Assembly: GCF_000718005.1 (NCBI RefSeq)
Contig: NZ_JODV01000014.1
Length of the DNA stretch: 64,000 nt
Source of the DNA: Actinoalloteichus_B caeruleus
Lineage (GTDB): Bacteria > Actinomycetota > Actinomycetes > Mycobacteriales > Pseudonocardiaceae
Direction: 5' to 3' (one strand)
Shown: piece after piece, positions 25,526 through 33,100 of the stretch
How the letters are laid out: every line of letters begins with the position of its first letter
How positions within the stretch are numbered: position 1 is the first letter of the stretch
Position numbers and translations under genes: made by a program
The notes under the pieces: generated by a model
Told to the model about the DNA's origin: nothing
What the model saw: the letters and a program-made list of their open reading frames with translations, nothing else
Database searches by the model: none

Positions 25526-27304
25526 ATGACGACCTCGGCGACTCGGCCCACGCCCACGATCATTGAGGTAAGCCACCCGCCGCAGCCGAGGGGTTCGTCC
25601 TTCACCGTCTACCTGCGCACCACCGACCACAAACGGATCGGGCTGCTCTACCTGGTCACGGCGATGATGTTCTTCCTGGTGGGTGGCGTCCTGGCGCTGC
25701 TGATGCGCGCCGAACTCGCCCAGCCGGGGCTCCAGTTCCTCTCCAACGAACAGTACAACCAGCTCTTCACCATGCACGGCACGATCATGCTGCTGCTGTT
25801 CGCCACCCCCATCGCCTTCGGTTTCGCCAACTACGTCATGCCGCTCCAGATCGGCGCCCCGGACGTCGCGTTCCCCCGGTTGAACGCCTTCTCGTACTGG
25901 CTTTTCCTCTTCGGCGGCGCGATCGCGACCGCCGGGTTCCTCACCCCCGGCGGGGCCGCCGACTTCGGCTGGTTCGCCTACGCCCCGCTGCACAACGCCG
26001 AGCACTCGCCAGGGCTGGGCGGGGACCTGTGGGTGAGCGGCCTGATCGTCTCCGGCCTCGGCACCATCCTGGCCGCGATGAACGTGATCACCACGATCAT
26101 CTGCCTGCGCGGCCCGGGGATGACGATGTTCCGGATGCCCATCTTCACCTGGAACATGTTGTTGACCAGCGTCCTGGTCCTGATGGCGTTCCCGATCCTG
26201 ACGGCGGCGCTGTTCGGCATGATGGTCGACCGGCACCTCGGCGGAAACGTCTTCGACCCCGCCACCGGGGGCGCGATCCTCTGGCAACACCTGTTCTGGT
26301 TCTTCGGCCACCCCGAGGTCTACATCGTGGCGCTGCCGTTCTTCGGCATCGTCAGCGAGGTCATCCCGGTGTTCAGCCGGAAACCGCTCTTCGGCTACAA
26401 GGGCCTCGTCTTCGCCACCCTGGCCATCACCGGGCTCTCGGTCACCGTGTGGGCGCACCACATGTTCGCCACCGGGGCGGTGCTGCTGCCGTTCTTCGCC
26501 TTCACCTCGTTCCTCATCGCGGTGCCGACGGGGGTGAAGTTCTTCAACTGGATCGGCACGATGTGGCGGGGTCAACTGACCTTCGAGTCCCCGATGCTCT
26601 TCAGCGTGGGCTTCCTGGTGACCTTCCTGCTGGGCGGCCTGTCCGGGGTGCTGCTCGCCTCACCGCCGGTCGACTTCCACGTCTCGGACACGTACTTCGT
26701 GGTCGCCCACTTCCACTACGTGCTGTTCGGCACCATCGTGTTCGCGGTCTTCGCCGGCATCTACTTCTGGTTCCCCAAGATGACCGGCCGGATGCTGGAC
26801 GAACGGCTGGCCAAGCTCCACTTCTGGACGACCTTCATCGGCTTCCACGGGACCTTCCTCGTCCAGCACTGGCTCGGGGTGGAGGGGATGCCCCGCCGCT
26901 ACGCGGACTACCTGCCCAGTGACGGGTTCACCACGCTGAACACCCTGTCCACCGTGTTCTCGTTCCTGCTGGGCGCGTCGACGCTGGCGTTCCTGTGGAA
27001 CGCGGTGAAGAGCTACCGCTTCGGGCAGCCGGTGACCGTGGACGACCCCTGGGGCTTCGGCAACTCGCTGGAATGGGCGACGAGCTCCCCCCCGCCCCGG
27101 CACAACTTCCTGGAACTGCCCAGGATCCGTTCGGAACGGCCGGCGTTCGAGCTGCACTACCCGCACATGATCGAGCGGATGCGCCTGGAGGCGCACACCG
27201 GCGGCGGTCACGGCCCGGCGGAGGACGCGCCGGCACCGTCCGAACGGGCCGCCCACGCCCTCCAGCCGCCGGAGGAGCGGCCCTCCGACCCGCGGGAGCA
27301 CTGA
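25526..27304 (+). CDS. ctaD: Cytochrome c oxidase subunit I (aa3 type)
   Basis: 592 aa, about twelve membrane helices. It holds the heme a and heme a3/CuB centre of the terminal oxidase. The key residues are present: TMHGTIM (heme a His), WFFGHPEVYIVALP (CuB His cross-linked to Tyr), WAHHMF (two CuB His) and VAHFHYVLFGT (heme a3 and heme a His). The ATG at 25526 begins a hydrophilic leader before KRIGLLYLV; AGGTGG lies 10 nt upstream. No subunit II, III or bc1 genes are nearby; ctaD is solitary here, between priA and metK. It ends at a strong terminator shared with metK. Confidence 0.97.
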   Translation: MTTSATRPTPTIIEVSHPPQPRGSSFTVYLRTTDHKRIGLLYLVTAMMFFLVGGVLALLMRAELAQPGLQFLSNEQYNQLFTMHGTIMLLLFATPIAFGFANYVMPLQIGAPDVAFPRLNAFSYWLFLFGGAIATAGFLTPGGAADFGWFAYAPLHNAEHSPGLGGDLWVSGLIVSGLGTILAAMNVITTIICLRGPGMTMFRMPIFTWNMLLTSVLVLMAFPILTAALFGMMVDRHLGGNVFDPATGGAILWQHLFWFFGHPEVYIVALPFFGIVSEVIPVFSRKPLFGYKGLVFATLAITGLSVTVWAHHMFATGAVLLPFFAFTSFLIAVPTGVKFFNWIGTMWRGQLTFESPMLFSVGFLVTFLLGGLSGVLLASPPVDFHVSDTYFVVAHFHYVLFGTIVFAVFAGIYFWFPKMTGRMLDERLAKLHFWTTFIGFHGTFLVQHWLGVEGMPRRYADYLPSDGFTTLNTLSTVFSFLLGASTLAFLWNAVKSYRFGQPVTVDDPWGFGNSLEWATSSPPPRHNFLELPRIRSERPAFELHYPHMIERMRLEAHTGGGHGPAEDAPAPSERAAHALQPPEERPSDPREH

Positions 27305-27329
27305 TCGGGGAGCTTCCGGCAGGGGCGAG

Positions 27330-27357
27330 CGGGCGGCGGGTGGAGACCCGCCGCCCG
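27330..27357. terminator. Bidirectional hairpin terminator ctaD/metK
   Basis: A perfect 12-bp stem (CGGGCGGCGGGT and complement) with loop GGAG lies between the convergent genes. Confidence 0.75.
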
Positions 27358-27445
27358 AGGTGCGCCACGGGGCCGGGGGCGGCCCGGTCCGGCGGCCGGT
27401 ACCGGGGATGGCGACGCCCCGACGGGGGATGGGGGTGGGTGCGGG

Positions 27446-28660
27446 TCAGGCGCCCGCGCTGGCCCGCAGCGCGTCCACCCGGTCCGCGCGCTCCCAGGGC
27501 AGGTCGAGGTCGGCCCGCCCGAAGTGCCCGTAGGCGGCGGTCGGCGCGTAGATCGGGCGCAGCAGGTTCAGGTCCCGGATGATCGCCGCCGGTCGCAGGT
27601 CGAAGACCTCGTTGATGGCAGCCTGGATCTTCAGCGGGTCCACCGTCTCGGTGCCGAAGGTCTCCACGAACAGGCCCACCGGGGCCGCCTTGCCGATCGC
27701 GTAGGCGACCTGCACCTCGACGCGGGTCGCGAGCCCGGCGGCGACGACGTTCTTCGCCACCCACCGCATCGCGTAGGCCGCGGACCGGTCGACCTTCGAC
27801 GGGTCCTTGCCGGAGAAGGCGCCACCGCCGTGCCGGGCCATCCCGCCGTAGGTGTCGACGATGATCTTGCGTCCGGTCAGCCCGGCGTCGCCCATCGGGC
27901 CGCCCAGCACGAAACGGCCGGTCGGGTTGACCAGCAGGCGGACGTCGCTGGTGTCCAGGCCGATGTCGGCGATCTCCGGGGCCATCACCTGCTCGCGGAT
28001 GTCGACGGCGAGCATCCGCTCCAGGTCGATGTCCGCCGCGTGCTGCGAGGAGACCACGACGGTGTCCAACCGCACCGGCTGGTCGCCGGCGTACTCGATG
28101 GTGACCTGCGTCTTGCCGTCCGGCCGCAGGTAGGGCAGCACGCCGTCCTTGCGGACCCTGGTGAGCCGGCGCGACAGCCGGTGGGCCAGGGCGATCGGCA
28201 GCGGCATCAGCTCGGGGGTGTCGGTGCAGGCGAAGCCGAACATCAACCCCTGGTCGCCGGCGCCCTGGCGGTCGATCTCGTCCTCGGCCCCGCCGACCCG
28301 GGACTCGAACGCGGTGTCCACGCCCTGCGCGATGTCGGGGGACTGCGCTCCGATCGCGACGTTCACCCCGCAGGAGTTCCCGTCGAAGCCCTTCGCGGAG
28401 GAGTCGTACCCGATGTCGAGGATGACGTCACGGACGATGGTGGGGATGTCGGCGTAGGCCTCGGTCGTGACCTCACCGGCCACGTGGACCTGGCCGGTCG
28501 TCACCAGCGTCTCCACCGCGACCCGCGAGCGCGGGTCCTTGGAGAGCAGGGCGTCCAACACCGAGTCGCTGATCGCATCGCAGATCTTGTCCGGATGTCC
28601 CTCGGTCACCGACTCCGAGGTGAACAATCTGCGCCCTTGCTCGCTCACGTGACTCTCCAT
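27446..28660 (-). CDS. metK: S-adenosylmethionine synthetase
   Basis: 404 aa. It makes SAM from methionine and ATP. Signatures include FTSESVTEGHPDKICDAISD, GAGDQGLMFGFACTDTPELMP and GGGAFSGKDPSKVDRSAAYA. The ATG at 28660 has GGGAGAA upstream and gives the standard family length; a 20-residue upstream extension in frame is unlikely. It is 76 nt downstream of coaBC in the conserved mihF-gmk-rpoZ-coaBC-metK series. Confidence 0.97.
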   Translation of the reverse strand: MESHVSEQGRRLFTSESVTEGHPDKICDAISDSVLDALLSKDPRSRVAVETLVTTGQVHVAGEVTTEAYADIPTIVRDVILDIGYDSSAKGFDGNSCGVNVAIGAQSPDIAQGVDTAFESRVGGAEDEIDRQGAGDQGLMFGFACTDTPELMPLPIALAHRLSRRLTRVRKDGVLPYLRPDGKTQVTIEYAGDQPVRLDTVVVSSQHAADIDLERMLAVDIREQVMAPEIADIGLDTSDVRLLVNPTGRFVLGGPMGDAGLTGRKIIVDTYGGMARHGGGAFSGKDPSKVDRSAAYAMRWVAKNVVAAGLATRVEVQVAYAIGKAAPVGLFVETFGTETVDPLKIQAAINEVFDLRPAAIIRDLNLLRPIYAPTAAYGHFGRADLDLPWERADRVDALRASAGA

Positions 28661-28736
28661 CTGTTCTCCCTGCCCGGACCGTCCGAGGCGCCGCATGCTG
28701 ATCCTGTCCGTAACCGACACGGGAACGCACGTGGAT

Positions 28737-29999
28737 TCAGGCTAGCGTTGAGCCCTCGCCTCGATCTCGTCCGGCGGTGGCACGTGCCACCGCGTCCCAG
28801 AGTGTGGACGCCAGCAGGTTCTTACTGCCCACGGGGATCCGCCGTTCGGAGCCGTCGCCGCCCAACAACCAGCCGGAGTTGACCGGGACCTCGAAGGCCA
28901 GCCCGTCCCCGACGACGTTGACGAGCAGGAAGTCGACGCCCTTCCTGGCCAGCTTCGCCCGCCCGTGGTGCAGCGGGTCACCGGTCCCGTCACCGGTCTC
29001 CGCGGCGAAGCCCACCACCAGCTGACCGGGGCGCCGCCGCTCCACCAGCTCGGTGAGGATGTCGGGGTTGCGGACGAGGCGGACCGGTTCCGGGTCGCTC
29101 CCCGTCTTCTTGATCTTGGACGGCGCGGTCGACTCGGGCCGGAAGTCGGCGACGGCGGCGGCCATCACCAGGATGTCGGCCTCCGGCGCTGCCTGGTGCA
29201 TGGCCTCGCGGAGCTCCGCGGCGGTGCGCACCCGCACGACGCGCACCCCCGAGGGCACGGGGAGGTCCGTGGTGTTCGCCGCCACCAGCGTGACGTCGGC
29301 GCCCCGCTGCGCGGCGACCCTGGCCAGGGCGTGCCCCTGCCGACCGGAGGACCGGTTGCCGAGGAACCGCACCGGGTCGAGGGGCTCGCGGGTGCCGCCG
29401 GCGGAGACCACGACCCGACGACCGACCAGGTCGCGGGGCAGCGCGTCCGCGCGGTCGAGCAGCAGCTCCGCGAGCTCGACGATCTCCTCGGGGTCGGGCA
29501 GGCGCCCCTTGCCGGTGTCGGAGCCCGTGAGCCGCCCGGAGGCGGGTTCCAGGACGACGACGCCCCTGCGGCGGAGGAGGGCCACGTTGTCCCTGGTCGC
29601 CGGGTGCTCCCACATCTCGGTGTGCATGGCGGGCGCCATCAGCACCGGGCACCGGGCCGTCAGCAGGGTGTTGGTCAACAGGTCGTCCGCGAGACCGTGC
29701 GCGGCCCTGGCCAACAGGTCAGCCGTGGCGGGGGCCACCAGCACCAGCTCAGCCTGACGGCCCAGCCGCACGTGCGGCACCTCGGGCACGTCCGCGAAGA
29801 CGTCGGACCGGACGGGTTGCCCGGACAGGGCCTCGAAGGTGGCCGCTCCCACGAACCGCAGCGCCGAGGCGGTGGGCACGATCCGAACCCGGTTCCCCGC
29901 CTCGGTGAGCCGCCGGGAGACCTCGCAGGCCTTGTACGCGGCGATACCGCCGCCCACACCGAGAACGATGTCGTGGGCGGCTGCCGGGTTCGGGGTCAC
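28737..29999 (-). CDS. coaBC: Phosphopantothenoylcysteine decarboxylase / phosphopantothenate-cysteine ligase
   Basis: 420 aa, bifunctional, two steps of coenzyme A synthesis. The N-terminal flavoprotein CoaC half has GVGGGIAAYKACEVSR, PATADLLAR and APAMHTEMW. The C-terminal CoaB half has VSAGGTREPLDPVRFLGNRSSG and the ligase region VAAVADFRPE. Starts GTG, overlapping the rpoZ stop by 4 nt. Confidence 0.96.
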   Translation of the reverse strand: MTPNPAAAHDIVLGVGGGIAAYKACEVSRRLTEAGNRVRIVPTASALRFVGAATFEALSGQPVRSDVFADVPEVPHVRLGRQAELVLVAPATADLLARAAHGLADDLLTNTLLTARCPVLMAPAMHTEMWEHPATRDNVALLRRRGVVVLEPASGRLTGSDTGKGRLPDPEEIVELAELLLDRADALPRDLVGRRVVVSAGGTREPLDPVRFLGNRSSGRQGHALARVAAQRGADVTLVAANTTDLPVPSGVRVVRVRTAAELREAMHQAAPEADILVMAAAVADFRPESTAPSKIKKTGSDPEPVRLVRNPDILTELVERRRPGQLVVGFAAETGDGTGDPLHHGRAKLARKGVDFLLVNVVGDGLAFEVPVNSGWLLGGDGSERRIPVGSKNLLASTLWDAVARATAGRDRGEGSTLA

Positions 30000-30286
30000 T
30001 CGCCTTCGGTGTGCTCGAGCAGGCCGCTGTGGATCTCGCGCAGGGCGATCGACAGGGGCTTCTCCCTGGGGCCGGGCTCCACCAGCGGACCGACGTACTC
30101 CAGCAGGCCCTCGCCGAGCTGGGCGTAGTAGTCGTTGATCTGGCGCGCGCGCTTGGCGGAGTAGATCACCAGGGCGTACTTCGAGCTGACCTGGCCGAGC
30201 AGGTCGTCGATCGGAGGGTTGGTGATGCCCTCCAGGTTGGTGCTCGACGGGGCACCGAGAGTGCCCAGTTCGGTGGGGGTGATCAC
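29996..30286 (-). CDS. rpoZ: RNA polymerase omega subunit
   Basis: 96 aa from the GTG at 30286, which has AGGAG 7 nt upstream; a longer in-frame reading is possible but lacks a good site. The core motif NPPIDDLLGQVSSKYALVIY and RARQINDYY is diagnostic. It helps assemble RNA polymerase. Stop overlaps coaBC. Confidence 0.95.
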   Translation of the reverse strand: MITPTELGTLGAPSSTNLEGITNPPIDDLLGQVSSKYALVIYSAKRARQINDYYAQLGEGLLEYVGPLVEPGPREKPLSIALREIHSGLLEHTEGE

Positions 30287-30404
30287 GTGTGCGCTCCTGC
30301 TGTCGACGGTGTGGTCCGATTCTAGACGGCCATGCGTGCTCCGGGCCGGTGCCACGGTCGCGGGGCCGGCCGGTCGCCCGTGGCGGCCGGTGCGCGGACG
30401 TCTG

Positions 30405-31028
30405 TCAGGGGCCGTGGTCCGAGGCGTCCGCCGTGTTCCGGTGTCCTGCTCTCGGGTCAGGCCCGGTCAACAAGGCTAGCAACCGCTCGGCGGCGCTGTT
30501 CACGTCCTCGTTCACCACGACCACGTCGAACTCGGAACGGGCCGCGAGCTCGGCGCGGGCCGTCGCCAGCCGGCGCTCCACGACCTCCGGGCTCTCGGTG
30601 CCCCGGCCGACGAGCCGTTCCACCAGGACCTCCCAGCTGGGCGGCGCGACGAAGACCAGCAGGGCCTCGGGGAGCACCGCGCGCAGGCTCCTGGCGCCCT
30701 GGAGGTCGAGCTCCACGAGCGCCGGCCGGCCGCTGGCCACCCGGTCCTCGACCGGTTGCCTGGGGGTGCCGGAGCGGTGGGTACCGCCGTGGATCTCGGC
30801 CCACTCGAGCAGGTCGCCGTGCTCGATCATCTCGTCGAACCTGTCGGGGCCGACGAAGTGGTAGTCCCGGCCGTCCACCTCGCCCGGCCTGGGCTGGCGG
30901 GTGGTGGCCGAGACGCTGAACCACAGGTCGGGCAGCAGCTCACGAAGCCTGCCGACCACACTGCTCTTGCCTACGCCCGAGGGGCCGGCCAGGACGACCA
31001 GCCGACCCCTCTGATCAGGACTTCTCAC
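30405..31028 (-). CDS. gmk: Guanylate kinase
   Basis: 207 aa. It phosphorylates GMP to GDP. P-loop GPSGVGKSS near residue 15, the GMP-binding segment SATTRQPRPGEVDGRDYHFV, and LELDLQGA-type motif (VELDLQGARSLR). GTG start overlapping the mihF stop (GTGA). A 118-nt gap separates it from rpoZ. Confidence 0.95.
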   Translation of the reverse strand: MRSPDQRGRLVVLAGPSGVGKSSVVGRLRELLPDLWFSVSATTRQPRPGEVDGRDYHFVGPDRFDEMIEHGDLLEWAEIHGGTHRSGTPRQPVEDRVASGRPALVELDLQGARSLRAVLPEALLVFVAPPSWEVLVERLVGRGTESPEVVERRLATARAELAARSEFDVVVVNEDVNSAAERLLALLTGPDPRAGHRNTADASDHGP

Positions 31029-31342
31029 TCCGCGCTGAACTCGGCGAGCAGCGCCTTGCGCTGACGGTCGCCAAGTCCGCGGAGACGACGACTGGGGGCG
31101 ATTTCCAAGCGTTCCATGATCTGCTGCGCCCGGACCTTGCCGACACCGGGCAGGGCTTCCAGCAGGGCGGACACCTTCATCTTGCCCAGGACCTCGTTCT
31201 CGTCCGCGGCGGTCAGCACCTCCTTCAGGTTGGTGCCACCGCGCTTGAGGCGCTCCTTGAGCTCCGCCCGGGCACGGCGGGCAGCAGCCGCTTTCTCCAA
31301 CGCTGCGGCCCGCTGCTCCTCGGTCAGCTGGGGAAGGGCCAC
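31025..31342 (-). CDS. mihF: Integration host factor, actinobacterial type
   Basis: 105 aa from the GTG at 31340-31342, with GGAGGAG just upstream. A small basic nucleoid protein that bends DNA and affects development and secondary metabolism in Streptomyces. The sequence shows LPQLTEEQRAAALEKAAAARRARAELKERLKRGG followed by the helix-two-turn-helix region LPGVGKVRAQQIMERL, the family hallmark. It heads the mihF-gmk-rpoZ-coaBC-metK series. Confidence 0.95.
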   Translation of the reverse strand: MALPQLTEEQRAAALEKAAAARRARAELKERLKRGGTNLKEVLTAADENEVLGKMKVSALLEALPGVGKVRAQQIMERLEIAPSRRLRGLGDRQRKALLAEFSAE

Positions 31343-31383
31343 GATCTCCTCCGTGGTGTGGGTTCCTCTGAATCGGTGCCGCG

Positions 31384-31413
31384 ACCGTACCGACCGCGCG
31401 TGACGCGGCACAA
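31384..31413 (-). promoter_or_regulatory. Possible mihF promoter
   Basis: On the minus strand TTGTGC (31413-31408) and TACGGT (31389-31384) are 18 nt apart, giving a leader of roughly 35 nt before the mihF GTG. Confidence 0.4.
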
Positions 31414-31503
31414 CACGGGTACGGCATATCCAGGCGATTTGGCCCGGACACCGCCAACAAACTGGCGTGGCGGCACAACGTACCGCTCGCCTCCGGACGG
31501 TTG

Positions 31504-31516
31504 TTACCCAGGGTAC
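31504..31516. promoter_or_regulatory. BldD-box-like palindrome upstream of mihF
   Basis: TTACCCAGGGTAC matches the published BldD consensus TnACnCwGnGTnA at eight of nine fixed positions, failing only at the last. It lies about 160 nt upstream of the mihF start, and bldD itself is in this window. Binding is an inference. Confidence 0.45.
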
Positions 31517-32248
31517 GGATCTTGTCCGAAGGGGATCCCGCCGGACGGCGGCCCGGGCACCAAATGAGATGATCTTGAATCAGGGAAGGGTGACGCACCT
31601 GCCCGGCGCGGCGGTGCGGCACGGTCCGGCGCCCACCGCCGGGCACCGGATCACCGCCATCACCGAGGAGGGGACCACCAGGTGGACGAGGCAGGAGGCC
31701 CCGACACACGCCACGGGACGTCTCGACTGGTCAGAGCGCTGTCGTGCTCCCCGCCGCCCTGATCCGGCCCCAGCCGGACCCCCGGCGGGAAGGGGGGCGG
31801 GGCGCCCTCGACCCCGGCGGCGGCGTCCGCTGGTACACCCTCCGCGCCCGACCCGAGGAGCGGCGCGGCGGCCCACCGCCGCCCGCCGCCAACCCGGCCG
31901 GGACGCGCCCACGGCCTCACCAGCGGCGGAGCGGTGGCCGGGGGTGAACTCCCCGACCCCGAACCCGAGGAGCGGCCTGGGCACCGTTGAAAGTGGCCAC
32001 GCTCACAGCCGAAAGCGGGACATGGTCCGGTTCGCCTCCCGACCACCGACCGATCCGCCGCCGACAACCGGTCCGAACCCGGCCACCTCCGGCCCACTCG
32101 CCCGCATCCCGGCGGCACCCGTCCGGCGGCGTGTCCCGCGCCACGGGGTGGTCCCGGTGCCCCCGGGCGCGCGGGCTCGCCCGGGCGCTCCCACCACCGG
32201 TCGGCCCGTGCCGGCCCGCTCCCGCGCCCCGGGGCGGGGGGACAGCGG
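31517..32248. other. Non-coding region between pyrF and mihF
   Basis: About 730 nt lie between the pyrF stop and the mihF control region. Open frames here are Pro/Arg/Gly-rich and lack start signals or recognisable domains. Several GC-rich self-complementary stretches near 32160-32240 could end pyr operon transcription, but I could not single out one clean stem. Confidence 0.4.
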
Positions 32249-33100
32249 TCAGCCGGCCAGGTCGGCCACCGCGTCCCTGGTCCGCCGTGCGGCGTCCCGC
32301 AGGGCGGCCACGTCGGGTCCGTGCCGCAGGACGTCCCGGGACGAGGTCGGCAGCACGTGCCGGAGCACCCCGCCGAAGTTGCGCCGCAGGTCCGCCACGG
32401 TGCCGCCCTGCGCCCCGAAACCCGGTGCCAGCACCGGGCCGTTGAGCCGCGACAGGTCCAGGTCGAGCCGGGGTAGGTTCGCGCCGATCACGACGCCGAC
32501 CGCGCCCGGCCCCTCCCCTTCGGGGTTGTGCCGGCCGGCGGCGTCCACGATCCCCTGGGCGACGGTCCCCGACCCGGCGTCCGCCCGTTGCACCTCGGGG
32601 CCCTCCGGGTTCGAGGTCGCGGCGAGGACGAACAGCCCCCGGCCCGTCTCCCTCGCCGCCGCCAGTGCCGGGTCGAGCGACCCGAACCCCAGGTAGGGCG
32701 AGACCGTCAGCGCGTCGGCGGCCAGCGGGGCGCCCTCAGCGAGGTACGCGGCCGCGTAGGCGGCCATCGTGGAGCCGATGTCGCCGCGTTTGGCGTCGAG
32801 CAGGACCAGCGCCCCCGCGGCGCGCACGTCGGCCAGCACCCGTTCCAGCACGGCCACGCCCCGCGCGCCGTACGCCTCGAAGAACGCCGACTGCGGTTTC
32901 ACGACCGCGACCTCCGAGGCGAAGGCCTCCACGCAGCTCCGCGCGAACGTCTCCAACCCGTCGGCGGTGGCGGGCAGCCCCCAGTCCGCGAGCAGCGCCG
33001 GGTGCGGGTCGATCCCGACGCACAGCGGGCCACGCTCGGCGCGCAGCGCGGCGAGCCGACGGCCGAAGGGTTCCCGCCGGCCGGAGTCCTGATCCGTCAC
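32249..33100 (-). CDS. pyrF: Orotidine 5'-phosphate decarboxylase
   Basis: 283 aa, the longer actinobacterial/type 2 form. It makes UMP from OMP. Diagnostic motifs are VGIDPHPALL at the N-terminus and LLDAKRGDIGSTMAAYA, with the catalytic Lys-Asp pair. GTG start overlapping the carB stop by 4 nt; last gene of the operon. In Streptomyces pyrD sits between carB and pyrF; it is absent here. Confidence 0.95.
   Translation of the reverse strand: MTDQDSGRREPFGRRLAALRAERGPLCVGIDPHPALLADWGLPATADGLETFARSCVEAFASEVAVVKPQSAFFEAYGARGVAVLERVLADVRAAGALVLLDAKRGDIGSTMAAYAAAYLAEGAPLAADALTVSPYLGFGSLDPALAAARETGRGLFVLAATSNPEGPEVQRADAGSGTVAQGIVDAAGRHNPEGEGPGAVGVVIGANLPRLDLDLSRLNGPVLAPGFGAQGGTVADLRRNFGGVLRHVLPTSSRDVLRHGPDVAALRDAARRTRDAVADLAG

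Noticed and set aside
31580..31984. 134-codon minus-strand frame between mihF and pyrF
   Set aside because: Arg/Gly/Pro-rich, no ribosome binding site, no recognisable domain.
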